Positions 1 through 12,825 are shown, counted from the stretch's first letter. The stretch is DNA of 64,000 nucleotides from Arcuatula senhousia (GCA_963971305.1 OZ020308.1:28549275-28613274), one strand, 5' to 3'. Translations and numbers: made by a program. Notes: generated by a model not told the origin, from the letters alone.

Positions 1-289
1 AGTTTTTTATTGTGCCTTAAGACGTATGACTCTATAATTAATTTGTTTTTAAAATGATTGTGATTATTGGTGATCAGCGGCTGAAAATACGTTCAATAAC
101 CATTATGGGACTGAATGTCTATCGGCCTCTCAAATGAAAATTTTCAAGAAATATGCGTGCCGTGTGCTTAGTGTCATACCTCTTCTAAATAAACAAATAA
201 GCGTGGTAGTTGGAATATTTATTTAAGCAAAGAGTGGGTTCGATTCCAGCTCAACCCCATGCTGGATTTTCCGGTGTCAACGGCTTTAA

Positions 290-412
290 ATAAAGGTAAT
301 AACAAAACTACCGAACTTGAATGATCAATCTCATAGTCCAGAGAAAATGACAAAAACGAATCAGTCATACCGGAGAACTGGTGGATCGCAATGGTCCTGA
401 CTTGGTACAGGC
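290..412 (-). mobile_element. Naiad pseudo-LTR fragment, first copy
   Basis: Read on the minus strand, this segment is identical over 123 bases to 21532-21654, the region just after the intact Naiad ORF. Its inner 104 bases (290-393) also match 18171-18274, just before that ORF. No coding remnant lies beside it, so it is a detached terminal piece of the same Penelope-like family. Identity across three places suggests recent spread or strong constraint on this terminal segment. Confidence 0.8.
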
Positions 413-420
413 TTTAAAAA

Positions 421-2635
421 GATGATTTTCATCACTGTTGTCACACAGACACCCCTTCTAACTTTGCAGCTCACCGCACCCATTCTATATTATATCAATG
501 GTGTTTTACGCCATTTCAACGCTATATAGGTTATTTAAAGGCGAAGAAAATGAAAAGGATGATAAAATCAACATAACATTATGATGAAAAATGAAATATG
601 GAGGGAAACACAGTCTGAAAACTGGTGGTATTTAAACAATAGAATTAGAGCTCTTTATCGGAAAAGAGGAGAGTTCATTCGAATGTTTATCCTGGTTGTA
701 AGTGAATTAAAAGTTTTTTTAGCGAAAAAATTCATTCCATTTTCAGTAATGTTGTTCAAATAAAATGTTCTGAATAAAAAGAGTTTATTAAAGTAACAAA
801 TTTTATGTATAATGCCTGTTATTCTGTGGATATTTATAAAATGCATACGGTGCAGCTGAAATGGATCGCGTAATCTAAACGTTTATTAAAAAAATGAAAA
901 AAAAATACACTATTGCTTTAAATGTGTACATTTCCATCTGCAAATTTTCAGACATGTACTCACGGTAGATCCCGTGTACGGTGACATGATTGTTTTTTCG
1001 AGGAGAGGCATTGTCCAGTTTTTTTTTCGAGAGCGGTCCAGGTTTTTTTCGCCCGTCCATTTATAAAACAATGCTTTAATTCTCAATTGTATGTGAAACA
1101 AAACAAAAAAGAGGATTAAAAGTAATCAAGGTGTTCAAATTATTACAATGCTTCCAAAAAAATCCGTAAAGATGCATCAGTAAATGATTTATTAAAATTC
1201 ATCTGGTTTTGTCGAAAGGCACAACAACTTGTCCGTTTTTTTCGACGGATTTTTCAAAATTTTGACTTAAGAGAGACACTGGGTTTTGTAGAAACTGTAC
1301 GACTTAAATGAAAACTAATACCCCTCTTACTGAATAAACATACATTTAAACACATTACACGGAAAATATCAAGTTAATAACTAACTTTAAAACATACGTA
1401 AGCTGCCCACATGCATTTTCTTCGAAGACTACCTTTGTATTTTGACAAAATCAGTTTTATAGAACATTTTGTACATTTGTGACTTTCTTTATGTGCTTTA
1501 ATAAATTACCGGTTTCAAAAAGCGTGGTTAAGGTGGGACAAATTTTAAAAGGTAATTTGAAATCTTATTTTTGTGCCTTTTAAAGTCTTTGAAACTATAA
1601 AATCTACACGTATGTCAGAAACAAAGAAATACAAAAAGAGCATATTCCACTGGTGCATTCTGTTATTAGAATGTTTTGGAATATGGGATATTCACATAGT
1701 TTATTAATGGGATACGGGATATTTGAGGCCAAAGACGGGACCTAATGTGTGTACAGCTAGAAGTTAAGCCACAATAAAATTTTGACAACCTTTTTTTTAA
1801 GTACACGATTTACCTGTTGAATTCAATTTGATTACGTCATAGAACATGTTCACCTTTTTGACCGGTGTCCGTAAATTTGGATTAACATGTGAACTTGCAT
1901 TCAATTGTGTTGGATTAAATATCTAAATCAATATCCATTCATCTGCTTCAAAATAGAACATATCATTCTATAATACATGTAATATGTTGTTTACCAGTCA
2001 TGTCAGCGAAGAATACGACTTGGTAATAGCGTCCCTTGAACAAAGTTTTTAAAAAGTGGATCGTTTATTCTTGCCAGTAAAACAGAATTTCAAGCCAATA
2101 TCTATCTTTAGTAAAGGTAATTACCTCACATTTCAACGAGTTTCGAGAATGTGCTGCGGCTTTTCGGTCTTGTGTAATTTTTGAAAGGTTTGGTTGACAT
2201 TCTCTTCCATTCAACCGTCCGCTCAGTTTTATTCGAATTTATAAATTACACATCTTTGCTGATCTCTAAAACAACAGTTTACATAGTAGAAAAGATTTCT
2301 GAAAAACATAACATGTGTCACGTATATGATAACTGTCAGATCCTTGTGCAATAAATGAAAATATTTGATTGTTTACATTTCGACGCCATCGATCGCTATT
2401 TACACGCAGGTTGATAATGCACTTTTCCGGAAAACCGTCCGTTTCCCGACCCTTTCAAACATAAAAAAATAAAAATCAATTATTAAGTTATTTTATATCG
2501 AAATGAACAGGAATTTGATATGTATTTAGAAAATATGTAAATGCGTTAAAATGCTGCTCATATAGTACCATAAATAAGTATCCATGGCAACCATTTTGTC
2601 TGCAACATGACTTTTCTCGGATTTGGAAACTGAAG
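421..2635. other. No gene recognised
   Basis: AT-rich sequence with only short open frames of about 60 codons that overlap on both strands and have no recognisable composition or motif. I see no repeat array or RNA gene here. Confidence 0.6.
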
Positions 2636-2931
2636 TTTAGCACCCCGATAAGCACCATCGAATTGATTAAAAATCATTTATTTGGGGTCGTTTTTGATCA
2701 ATTTATTTGAATTTAGGTGCTCATTGTTGATAATGTTAAGAATAATTTTATTTTTTGGACGAAAAGGGTAAATCAGAATGAGAAAAACTGCTTTTTTCAT
2801 CTTGATATCAATTTTTTGTTATAATTTTCAAAAATACAAAAAAATGAGCAGCAATTCTCAAAAACTATATTGAATGAGCTATCATGTGGTTAAATTCTAA
2901 AACAATCGATGTCGATCTTCGGGGTGCTAAA
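2636..2931. mobile_element. MITE-like element, about 296 bp
   Basis: The ends are inverted copies beginning TTTAGCACCCCGA. A second block of similarity (CATCGA) follows about six bases further in, giving an imperfect terminal repeat of about 26 bases. The interior is AT-rich and non-coding. I could not define a convincing target-site duplication, so the superfamily is open. Confidence 0.6.
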
Positions 2932-3344
2932 TCCGATTTAAGAAATGAGGTATCAAATTTCGTCTGATTTGCCAAAGAAGGTAAAAGAAAAGGGGCGGGA
3001 CTTAATTTCTAATAGAAAATTCTTCTATTCGGGTTTTTCTAACTATTGAGTAATATTAATAAAATATAATGGTTTGGATAACTGTAAATAATTATGTCAC
3101 ACTACATAAGACAATAAAACTCCAAATATTTTATCAAATCTATATGGTACAGGCATTTTATTTTTCCGAGTATTCGTCGCAATAAGGGGGATAACTCTTG
3201 GAAACTTTTTTTTAACTTTTGGCGGGACTAACGTTGCATCGTAAATAAAAAACCACAGAATGCTTTTTCCTTCAGAGAAAATATTGAATACCACTAGAAA
3301 TTAGACTGGAACAAAGATACAGTAACTTTGGAGAACACAGAGAA
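2932..3344. other. No gene recognised
   Basis: AT-rich spacer between a MITE and an interspersed repeat module. The short minus-strand open frame here has no recognisable feature. Confidence 0.5.
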
Positions 3345-3512
3345 AAAAAGGGACAGGTGGGTAGGGGCGAAAAATTTAGTCTTTGTGGTGCACTATACTT
3401 GGCGGTCCGAAAAGGGATCTTTTACGTGCATCAAGCGTGGCACTCTCCCTTCACGTTGGCCCACTATGGTAAGCTGTCAGCTGGGTTTCCGTATCATAGA
3501 CCTGAACCAAAG
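3345..3512 (+). repeat. SINE-like interspersed repeat module
   Basis: Two blocks recur elsewhere. GGTGGGTAGGG followed by AAATTT and then GGG-TCTTT-ACGTG also occurs at about 34200-34300. The block around CACGTTGGCCCACTATGG with GGGTTTCCGT recurs on the minus strand at about 60845-60920. The open frame across it is conserved only as a by-product of nucleotide similarity. It probably derives from a SINE or a LINE end, but no RNA polymerase III promoter could be fixed. Confidence 0.5.
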
Positions 3513-6046
3513 GGTTTGTTCCCTGAACGCCTACTGGCTAAAAAAACATCTAATTAATGTATGGGATTAAGGGGCCTTCTAAGGGGCGCTTTTATATGAT
3601 ATCACCTGTTGATTTAGTAAAGGTAAATAATCAAATGGAATAGGCATTAGGTAAATTCATAATGACTTAACAGAACTTATAAACTTATAATAAATTGTAT
3701 ATATTTAAGTATTTATTTCTTGTTTATGTCTATGTTTGTGTGTGTTTATTTATCTATTTTTAATGTTTTAAAATAATCAAATTAAATGTATATTTATTTT
3801 TTTTTTTTTTTAAAGGAAAGGATATGTCATCAAGCTATTTGTTTAAATGTTAAATGGTTCTTTTTTATACGTTTTATGACTTACTTCGATAGTCATCTCA
3901 TAATTAATTGTTGAAACTGGATGTTGTTGTGGCATAGAAAATTTAATGTAAAGTGAAATAAGTGTGTTTTAGATGTTATAGAAGATGAAAATCATCTTGC
4001 TTTACAATGTCCTACCTTGTTTTTTAAATTTAAGAAAACAGTATTGAAAGTCTTTTTAACAAGTATCATTTATAAGCAACCATCTATGTTTATTTAAACA
4101 TGTCCAGTTTAACTATTTTGACTATTGAAATTGAAAGTGGGAAATTTTTAAAAACATTTTTTAAAATATTTAAAATCTGATATCTGATGAAAAAACTATT
4201 TTGGCAACAAAGGTATAAAAAAAACAAATATCATGAAAAAGGATATCAAATAGAATAATGCTAATATTGAAAAACATATTTTGTTTGGACACAATTGACA
4301 ATAATAACCTAGAGTTTTTAAAGAATTGAATTGAATTGAGTTCAGTTTTTAGCTCACCTGGCCTAAGGCCATGTGAGCTTATGCCATCACTATGCGTCCG
4401 TCGTCGTCTGTCGTCGTCCGTCGTCGTCTGTCGTCCGTTAACAATTTCAAAAATCTTCTCCTCTGAAACCACTGAACCAATTTAACAGAAACTTGGCAGG
4501 AATGATATACGACATGTTGGCAACAAACGATCCTCATTTTGAAATGCTTTGATAAAAAACATGGCCGCCGTTGCTAAAAATAGACTAGGGGGGTCAGACT
4601 ACTGTTTTTGGCTTATAAATCAAAAAGTATAAGAGATAGAGGAAATCTGAGGCCACGCTACTGATTCAGCATCAAAAGCTCTACAAAAGTCTCCATTTGG
4701 TCAAAGTTGTCAGATGACCCCTTATAGGGGTTACGGCCCCTTAAAGGTGAAAAATAGCATTTTTTCATGTTTTTGGCCTACAGAATGCAAACTATTGCAG
4801 ATAGAGATTAGCTGTTGCTTGCTTAAATGTTCAGCTCATTTAACTCTACAAAAGTCTCCATAGGGTCGAAGTTGTCAGATGACCCCTTATAGGGGTTACG
4901 GCCCCTTAAAGTTGAAAAATAGCCATTTTTCATGTTTTTGGCCTACATTTGAAAACTATTGCAGATAGAGATTAGCTGTTGCTTGCTTAAATGTTTAGCT
5001 CATTTAGCTCTACGAAAGTCTCCATAGGATCGAAGTTGTTAGATAACCCCTTATAGGGGTTACGGCCCCTGAAAAATGGCATTTTTTCATGTGTTTTTGG
5101 CCTACAGAATGAAAACTATTGCACATAGAGATTAGCTGTTGCTTGCTTAAATGTTCAGCTCATTGAGCTCTACAAAATTCTCCATAGGGTCGAAGTTGGC
5201 AGATGACCCCTTATAGGGGTTACGGCCCCTGAAAAATAGCGATTTTTCATGTTTTTGGACTACAGAATGAAAACTATTGCAGATGGAGATTAGCTGTTGC
5301 TTGCTTAAATGTTCAGCTCATTTAGCTTTACTAAATTCTCCATAGGGTTGAAGTTGTCAGATGATCCCTTATAGGGGTTACGGCCCCTGAAAAATAGCCA
5401 TTTTTCATGTTTTTGGCCTACAGAATGAAAACTATTGCAGATAGAGATTAGCTGTTGGTTGCTTAAATGTTCAGCTCATTTAGCTCTACAAAAGTCTTCA
5501 TAGGGTCGAAGTTGTCAGATGACTCCTTATAGGGGTTATGGCCCCTTATAGGTGAAAAATGGTGTTTTTGGCCTATAGAATGAAAACTATTGCAGGTAGA
5601 GATTAGCTGTTGCTTGCTTAAATGTTCAGCTCATTTAGCTCTACAAAAGTATAGGGTCAACATCAAGACCAGGTGAGCGATTCAGGCTCCTGGGAGCCTC
5701 TTGTTTATTTTTATTGTATCTTTATTCCACATCTCTTTATTTTCTATTTAATATTTTATTTCAAAGCTTATATTTTTATAATATCTTATTTATTTTTTTT
5801 TTTATCACTAAGACTAGTATTTTTTTTTGTAATGAACAATTTTAATAAAATTAATTTCTAGACCATGCATCATTTGTTATAAATATTTTGTTGTTGTTTT
5901 TCTTCAGTTTCTTATCATATACTGTACTGTATTATTATCAAGGTAAATACAGGTAAAATAATTAATGAATTCCCCTTCATAGGCCCCTTAATCCCCCTAC
6001 CTAATGAGGTGTTGTTTTTATCCAGTAGGCGTTCGGGGAACACACC
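3513..6046. mobile_element. TIR transposon with 8 bp target duplication
   Basis: The outer ends are inverted repeats of about 80 bp (3513-3592 and 5967-6046). The left begins GGTTTGTTCCCTGAACGCC and the right, read inward, GGTGTGTTCCCCGAACGCC. Both continue through CTACTGG and GGGATTAAGGGGCCT. The element is flanked by a perfect 8 bp direct repeat AACCAAAG at 3505-3512 and 6047-6054. Without the pearl-like element nested at about 4345-5703 the element would be about 1.2 kb. No transposase is coded, so it is non-autonomous. An 8 bp duplication fits hAT- or P-like transposases, but the long TIR is unusual for hAT. Confidence 0.8.
4345..5703 (+). mobile_element. Pearl-like / Helitron-like element with 160 bp core array
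   Basis: It starts after a T-run with TTTTTAGCTCACCTGGCC and a hairpin (CCTGGCC-taa-GGCCATG), then a GTCCGTCGTC-rich stretch (4395-4440). A tandem array of about six units of 154-168 bp follows; the phrase CTCTACAAAAGTCTCC recurs near 4680, 4843, 5011, 5168, 5325, 5484 and 5638. It ends with the hairpin AGGCTCCTGGGAGCCT followed by CTTGTTT. This layout matches what is known of bivalve pearl elements and related Helitron-derived non-autonomous repeats. It is nested inside the TIR transposon at 3513-6046. Confidence 0.8.
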
Positions 6047-6054
6047 AACCAAAG

Positions 6055-6479
6055 ATTAAAATTTCGCAAGAATGTACATGTTCATGCATGTAGTTCTTGA
6101 TTTAAATAATGTGTTATCTTAACTTCCTTGTTAAGAGAAAACGTTTTATCTTTGTAAAATTTTGAGGTTGGCTCAGATGATATAGATATAAATAACAATC
6201 AGATAAAACATTGTAAAGTGTATAACTTTTTATAGTTAAAACACCAAAATTTACACTTAGTTGTTGACTTAGAGAGCGGCGATCAATCGCATAGCAAAGT
6301 TGTAGCTCTGTAAATTTATACCTCTTCCGATTGTATGATTGTATAATTAATGCAAATATGTATTCCTGTTTTGCAGATTCTTCAGTTGAGCATATCTAAA
6401 ATTCATTCAAGCCACGTATTCCAGGAGCACCACCACATGATTTACCACTTGGTATTAGCTACAACAAAAATCTGTGAGA
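6055..6479. other. No gene recognised
   Basis: AT-rich spacer to the right of the 8 bp target duplication; no coding frame, array or RNA gene seen. Confidence 0.5.
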
Positions 6480-7795
6480 CATTAGTGATACCCCTGCTTT
6501 TACAACTATGAAATTAAGTATGTTGTCATTTTAGGGGTGGGCCATGACTATGGTATCAAATTATCTGTCTTACCATAAGAACTAAGAATATATATGATTA
6601 TAGGATGGGGATCTCAATAGTTGCTCGGTGGTTTTCGAGATGTTAAGTATTTTGTCATTTGAGGGGGGGCGTAACCTCCTCAGCCCCCTCTATGGTAACA
6701 AAGGATGTGTCTTACCATATATATAAGGACTAAGAATATATATGGTTATAGGGTGTGGATCTCAATGGTTTTCAATATATTAAATATTTTGTCATTTTAG
6801 GGGGGTGGGATATGACCCTTCAAACTCCTCTATGGTACCAAATGATATGTCTTACCAAAAGAACTAAGAATATATATATAGTTATAGGGTGGGGATCTCA
6901 ATAGTTTTCAAGATATTAAGTATTTTGTCATTGAGGGGGGTGGAACATGGCCTCTCAAACCCCTCTATGGTACCAAATGATCTGTCTTACCATAAGGACT
7001 TAGAATATACACAATTATAGGGTGGGGATCTCAGTTGTTTTCAAGATATTTAGTATTTTGTCATTTGAGGGGGGTTGGGGCATGACCCCCTAAAACCACT
7101 CTCAGGTACCAAATGATTTGTCTCAACTTAAGGACTAAGAATATATATGGTTATAGGGTGGGGATTTCAATGGCCTTTGAGGTATTAAAAAGTCAATTTA
7201 TGAGGTATTTGGAGGGACGTGGCACAGCCCCTGGGGATCCCCTATATTTAAAAAATTCTTAGGACCCACAACTCATAGGGTTCTATCATTGTGCAAAATT
7301 TGAACAAACTCTGTCAAGTAAAACATTCATAAAGTACAAAAGTACAAAAAGCGGGACGAAAAAATCAATTTTTGAGATATTTGAAGGGGCGTGGCACGAC
7401 CCCAGGGGACCCCCTACAATTAAAAAATTGTTCAGGACCCACAACTCATAGGGTTCTATCAATGTGCAAAATTTGAACAAACTCTGTCAAGTATAACATT
7501 CATAAAGTACAAAAGTACAAAAAGCGGGACGGAAAAATCAATTTTTGAGGTATTTGGAGGGGCATGGCACGGCCCCAGGGGACCCCCTACAATTAAAAAA
7601 AATGTTCAGGACCCACAACTCATAGGGTTCTATCATTGTGCAAAATTTGAACAAACTCTGTCAAGTACAAAAAACGGGACGGAAAAATCAATTTTTGAGA
7701 TATTTGGAGGGGCGTGGCATGGCATCGGACACAGGTAAAACAGTATGCCCCCTTTTCTTCGAAGCAGGGGTATAATAATGAAGCGAAATTTTTTT
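6480..7795 (+). mobile_element. Tandem-core Helitron-like element with two arrays
   Basis: The first array (about 6480-7190) has six diverged units of about 125 bp, each with TGTCTTACC, ACTAAGAATATATAT, a GGTGGGGATCTCAAT block and a G-rich GAGGGGGG block. The second (about 7165-7735) has four units of about 150 bp with ATTTTTGAG-TATTTGGAGGGGCGTGGCA and AGGACCCACAACTCATAGGG. The right end has a hairpin-like ATGCCCCC...CAGGGGTAT at about 7749-7773, like the 3' hairpin of the element ending at 11315. The left end is not sharp. Confidence 0.6.
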
Positions 7796-7799
7796 ATAT

Positions 7800-9340
7800 A
7801 TTTGGTTGGGCGGAACAACCAAACCAAAATATCAATTACCAAACCAAAGATTTCATAGGAGCTACATTATTGTAGCTAGTCATCTTTCATATCCTTGCAT
7901 TCTATCAATTTAATTAAATCTTCTTTTATATTTCTAATATAGGTTTGGTATATTTTTCCCCCATTTGCAAAGTGCAACATTACAATATCAAAACGATTAA
8001 AAAATATACACTCTTACCTTCATCAATTATATGAACATGATGAAACTTAATGTTAATGTTGTAAATACAGTGTACATCATAATTTCATTGCTTTTCTAAA
8101 GTTACATTTGTACGATAGATGGATATATATCCAGTGCGTCTTGTGTTGACATATGATAAAAAGCATATTATGATTGGTCAAGCCTGAACTACATGTAGAA
8201 AAGAAGGGACGTGACGGGCAAAGTTTATCATGAACATACTCAGTCCGTTATCGCATTCAGTAAAGTACTAAAACAAATAAAATAATACATGTGTCGTATA
8301 CATTTATTTTAAACGTTGTTATGAGTATAACATGATATTATATCTTAATGATATGTTTACTCTTTACTCTTATTCAACTCCTTCATTTGTATTTCTTTTT
8401 TATAATGCATAAAATCTTACGAGTGACCCTTGACTACTTATAGGCAATGTAACCAACCCTACATTTATTTCATAGACGCGGTCTGCAACTATGTCACTAG
8501 TACAATATCATTCAGATTGTATTAGATTTATTAAAATTGCTTAACAATTGTTTAACCGATAAACAGCAGAAAATACGAAGAGATTTCAAAAATAAATCGT
8601 AGCAGCTCTTTTTCCGTTTTTAAGGATTGATAGTTTTCCCTTTAATGTGACTTGAATCTCTTGCGACATACAATTATAACCAAAGAAAACGCATTTAGTG
8701 CTCTTTTAGTTGAAAGATACAATCCTTATGCAAAGTAAATAAGTCCTGAACACGGGGTGGGGGGAGGGTGTTATCTGCAACTATTAAAATGCCATATCAA
8801 TATGTCAATTGCATAAACCAAAAACCCAAGAACCATTGCTGATCTCGTCATTCAATATATTTTACATGTATAGACGAGGAAGCCAAAATCGTGCCAAAAC
8901 CAGCACCGAAGATATCGACCATGTGCATTACAAGTAGGGAAACCCTAGTAAAAACAGTTTTGATTTTAAACTATAAGAAATTTTCCACAAATAAGAGTTG
9001 CACGGTGTTTAATGTCACAAATTTAAAGTATTAACTTTGATATTGAATCAAATGATTTGAAGGTGTCAATGGGGCGTTGAAAGTGCGTCGAACAATCATA
9101 AGGTAAGGATTCTGAACGTTGCAAGCATGATTTGTGACGTTATTTAATTTCAAAAATAAATATGAACGATAATTGATTTTCTGATAAATGGTGGATAAAC
9201 AGACCAATGTCAATGTCAGATCAGTTACAAAATAAAAGATAACATAATAACATGTGTATATGATTTCCGAAAACAGAGGATTAAAATAGAAAATATATCT
9301 AGCTATAATGTCCTGGGCCAAACACAAAATAGCGAGCATT
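7800..9340. other. No gene recognised
   Basis: AT-rich region with one 102-codon open frame on the minus strand (9031-9339) that is hydrophobic and low in complexity and matches nothing I know. No array, hairpin or exon-like signal stands out. Confidence 0.5.
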
Positions 9341-9346
9341 GTGGGT

Positions 9347-10010
9347 TTTTATTGTCCCCCACCGCAACGCGCGGAGGGACCTAGTAATGGTCTTCGCATC
9401 CGGTCGTGCATCCATGCGTCCGCCACAGTTCTGTGAACGCAACTCCTCTGAGAACATTCAACAGATTTCAATGAAATTTTGTAGGATTGTTTTAGGTCAT
9501 AGGAACACTTTGTGTGCGCAATTCTTCTGAGACCCCTGAATGGATTTTTATGAAGTTTTATAGGACTGTATGTCATGATATGTTGTTAATCATATTGCAT
9601 TGCCAATTTGATTTGACAAATTTTATAGGAGTTATGGGACTTTTTGACTTTGTTCATTTTTGGTCATAGGAACATGCACTTTGTGAGCACAACTCCTCTA
9701 AGACTGCTGAACGGATTTTTATGATTTTTGTAGGATTGCTTGTCATTATATGTTATTGACCATATCGCACAGCCATTTAGATTCAACAAATGTTATAGGG
9801 ATAATGGGACTTTATCCACTTTCTTCATTTTTTAGGTCCTAGGAACAGTTTGTGAGCGCAGATTTTGATGAAATTTATAGGATGGTTTGTCATGCTATGT
9901 AGTTGATCATATCGCAATGCAATTTCAATTATTCAAATTTTAGTCAATTTTCAACTTTGATGCGGCGGTGGGGGATATTGGCTACGTGTAGCAATCTTTT
10001 TTATCGCTTG
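9347..10010 (+). mobile_element. Pearl-like element with CCCCCACCGC inverted ends
   Basis: It begins after a T-run (GGTTTTTATTG) with TCCCCCACCGC and ends with GCGGCGGTGGGGGATA at about 9961-9976, so the termini are inverted. Inside are four diverged core units. Each has a CTCTGAGA-type block, a GAA-GGATTTTTATGA-type block and TTTTAGGTC(A/C)TAGGAAC. It resembles the other short tandem-core elements in this window and codes for no protein. Confidence 0.6.
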
Positions 10011-10391
10011 TTTACCTGCGCGCTATATGAGCTGTGTCGCGTGCACTTATTCCACACCTCATTATCATATCCTATAAGAAAAATGGTTGATTTATAATTA
10101 TTACCTGATTGATACTCTAATTTGGATTTGATTGGCCCTTCTCCTCATTTATGATCAATCAAAGCAAAGGAAACCAAAATGGTATTTAAAAATTAAAACC
10201 CATTTCTGGAAAACATAATTAAGTATTTCTTATACTTAATATAAGTACATGTACCAATTTTATAACTGTTGATAACAACTGACAGAGACAGTTAGTTAAA
10301 AATACAAACAAATAACCTTGCTCAAATTAAAAATCTTGTTAAAACAAATCAGACCATCTTTCATAATAGGGCTGACCTAAAAGTTTTAAAA
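10011..10391. other. No gene recognised
   Basis: AT-rich spacer between two repeat elements. No open frame or repeat is apparent apart from short A/T runs. Confidence 0.4.
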
Positions 10392-11315
10392 ATAAAAAGC
10401 TTCGCCAGGCGCAGCATTATACTACCGCAACATGTCGAACCCTGTACATTTCAGGCCCAAAATGGATAGTCATTTGCTCTGGACACATGCAGCCCATGGT
10501 GGACTGACAACATTTTTTACACATTCAGCCTTTGGTGGACTTTCCTCCCACATTTCACAAAAACAATCATTTTATTATTCAATAGCAGACTAAAGATAGA
10601 TAACAATTTAACTTAAAACAAGGGGTTGCACTAAGTCGTGCTAAGCGTACTCCACTCTACCATTCAGAAAACCGGAGGAAGATGACCGACTGACCTGGAA
10701 AGAGGAGGCACGGTACAACGCATCATGCTAAAGCTGTATACCAAATTTGAAATCAATCCCTTTTGTAGAAGCCGAGAAATTTGTTACGAAAATTTTTCTA
10801 TTCAGTTTTGACTCATAAAAAGTCTAAGTCGGCTCGGAAAACAGGAAGTAGATGATGGACTGATCTAGAAAGGAGAGGCATGGTATTATTAAATAACTAA
10901 TCATGCTGAAGCTGTGTTCCAAATTAAAAAAAAAATAAATGTTTTACCCTAAAAAGTCTAAGTTGGCTTGGAAAACAGGAAGTAGATAATGGACTGATCT
11001 GGAAAGAGGAGGCACGGTATAACTCATAACGTTGAAGATGTGTACCAAATTTGAAACCAATCCATCCATGCAGTAGAAGCAGATATAGCTGTTACGAAAA
11101 TTTTCATTTCAATTTTTTACCCTAAAAAAGTCTAAGTCGGCTCAGAAAACAAGATATAGATAATGTACTGATCTAGAAAGTAAAGGCATGGTATAACCAA
11201 ATTTAAAACCAATCCATCCAGTAGAAGCAAAGAAATTGAACCGGACGGACAGACGGATGAACGGACAGACAAGGTGATTGCAATATAGCCCCCTCTCTTT
11301 CGAGTGGGGATATAT
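10392..11315 (+). mobile_element. Pearl-like element: head, core array, ACGG stretch, end hairpin
   Basis: The head (10392-10560, GCGCAGCATTATAC and GAACCCTGTACATTTCAGG) is shared with 11500-11640 and, inverted, with about 42395-42545. A core array of about 155 bp units follows, with GTCTAAGTCGGCTCGGAAAAC and GATGGACTGATCTAGAAAG (10640-11230). Next comes an ACGG-rich stretch CGGACGGACAGACGGATG at about 11243. It closes with a hairpin-like AGCCCCCTCTC...GAGTGGGGATA near 11288-11312. This is the order described for oyster and mussel pearl elements; the name is an inference. Confidence 0.65.
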
Positions 11316-11479
11316 ATCACCCCTTTATGCTCCTTATTAGGAATATTACTTTCGTTTTTTGTCCCTTTTGACCCCTAACAGCAATAATGAGGAGCAGAAT
11401 GTCACAAAATTATTTTTTGTGAATTCACTATTTGACAAGAATTATAATAAGCAATAAAAATTGAAATCGGACAATAAAT

Positions 11480-12560
11480 AAATAAAAAGATACGCCTTAC
11501 ACATCATGAAACAATCGCGACCAGTTGAACCCTGTACGTTGGAGGCCCAATGTGGAAAGTCTATTGCTTTGGTCACTAAAGCCCATGGTAAACTTACAAA
11601 GCTTTTTGACACATGCATCATGTGGTGGAGATGAAAATGCATAGAAGTCCCATATATATTAACAGATTGAAATAGCAGGTAGGGAGTTTCACAAGGAATT
11701 CAATAAAAATAAAAGATTTTGAAAATCGGGCCACAATGAAAAATATGATTTTTTGGGTGTGGCCCGACTGTGGCACCTGTACGATGTAACGTTGCAATAT
11801 ACTTCAAAACCATTGACATATTTTGTTGACAGTTTTTAATGAGCCATTCAACAGAAAAAAAATCAAAATCGAATGAAAAATTAAAATTCTAAAACAATTT
11901 TGTTAAGGCACTTGTTTTAGCCTCTTTTTGGCCATTTTTACTATAATGGTTAGGGCCACAAACCTAAAATGCAAAAAAAAGAAACCTTCTTTAGTGAATG
12001 TAATCATCATATTGAAAAAAATATTACAATTGGCTGGTTCACTACGACGAAATTTCTTGTGTAAAACTATTTGCCGAAACAAACTTTTAATTTTTTAAAT
12101 TTTTTTTTTGCCCCTTCGACCCCTAATTTCTCGAAAACGGTAAGAGATATATTGCAAATCTGATTGACATACGCAGGCAGGGATTTTTACAAGGATTCCA
12201 ATGAAAAAAAGCTTTTGAAAATCATGGCCCGTCTTTGCCCCCCTGTAGCAAGGTAACCACTGAAATTCTGACAGAATTTAAATACAGGCATTTGGGTCCA
12301 GGATTTTCTTTTTTTATTATAAATAAAGTGCATATAATTTTTTTCATCTCGTCTATATACTGTGGAAATGGTATATAAACAAGATAATTTTTTATATACA
12401 CGTTATTCACTATAAAAAATAAAATCCTGGACCCAAACGCCTGTGCATTGAAAGAGAATTTCAATAAAAAAAGAATTTTCAAAATCGAATGAATAATAAA
12501 CATTCTACAGCAGTTTTGTCTGTACACAAGTTTTGGACCTTTTTCTAACACGTATGGGCC
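11480..12560 (+). repeat. Interspersed repeat family shared with 41935-42545
   Basis: The head AACCCTGTACGTTGGAGGCC is followed by blocks that each carry CAGGGATTTTTACAAGGATTCCAATG or a diverged version, ending in TTTTGAAAATC. An inverted homologue at 41935-42545 has the head and the CCCCTTCGACC / CAGGGATTT blocks in the same order. The element is non-coding. Its right end is blurred by decay. Confidence 0.6.
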
Positions 12561-12825
12561 ACAAACCCCGAATACGATCCAACCGTCCTATACTGGTTAT
12601 AAACATCGTATTAAAATTTCATAACAATGGGACACGAAATGCAAAATTAATTTCCTGTTTTGTTAATTGCAAATGTTAAATGAAAATTTATTACATAAAT
12701 ATAAATATTTTGAGTATCCCAGCTTTCATGAGATGTTTTAAATGTTTTTGATTCGAATTATAAATTTTATGAGGATAGGAGAATATGTCATTTCCGTTTG
12801 TGTTTTATGACGTTTATATAAACAA

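Noticed and set aside
237..247. GGTTCGATTCC, a perfect RNA polymerase III B-box
   Set aside because: No convincing A-box or cloverleaf could be formed around it; the T-stem has a mismatch. Not called as a tRNA or SINE.
4380..4440. CGTCCGTCGTCGTCTG repeats as a possible CRISPR-like or coding repeat
   Set aside because: It is the CCGT/ACGG-type microsatellite at a fixed place in pearl-like elements; no spacer-repeat structure.
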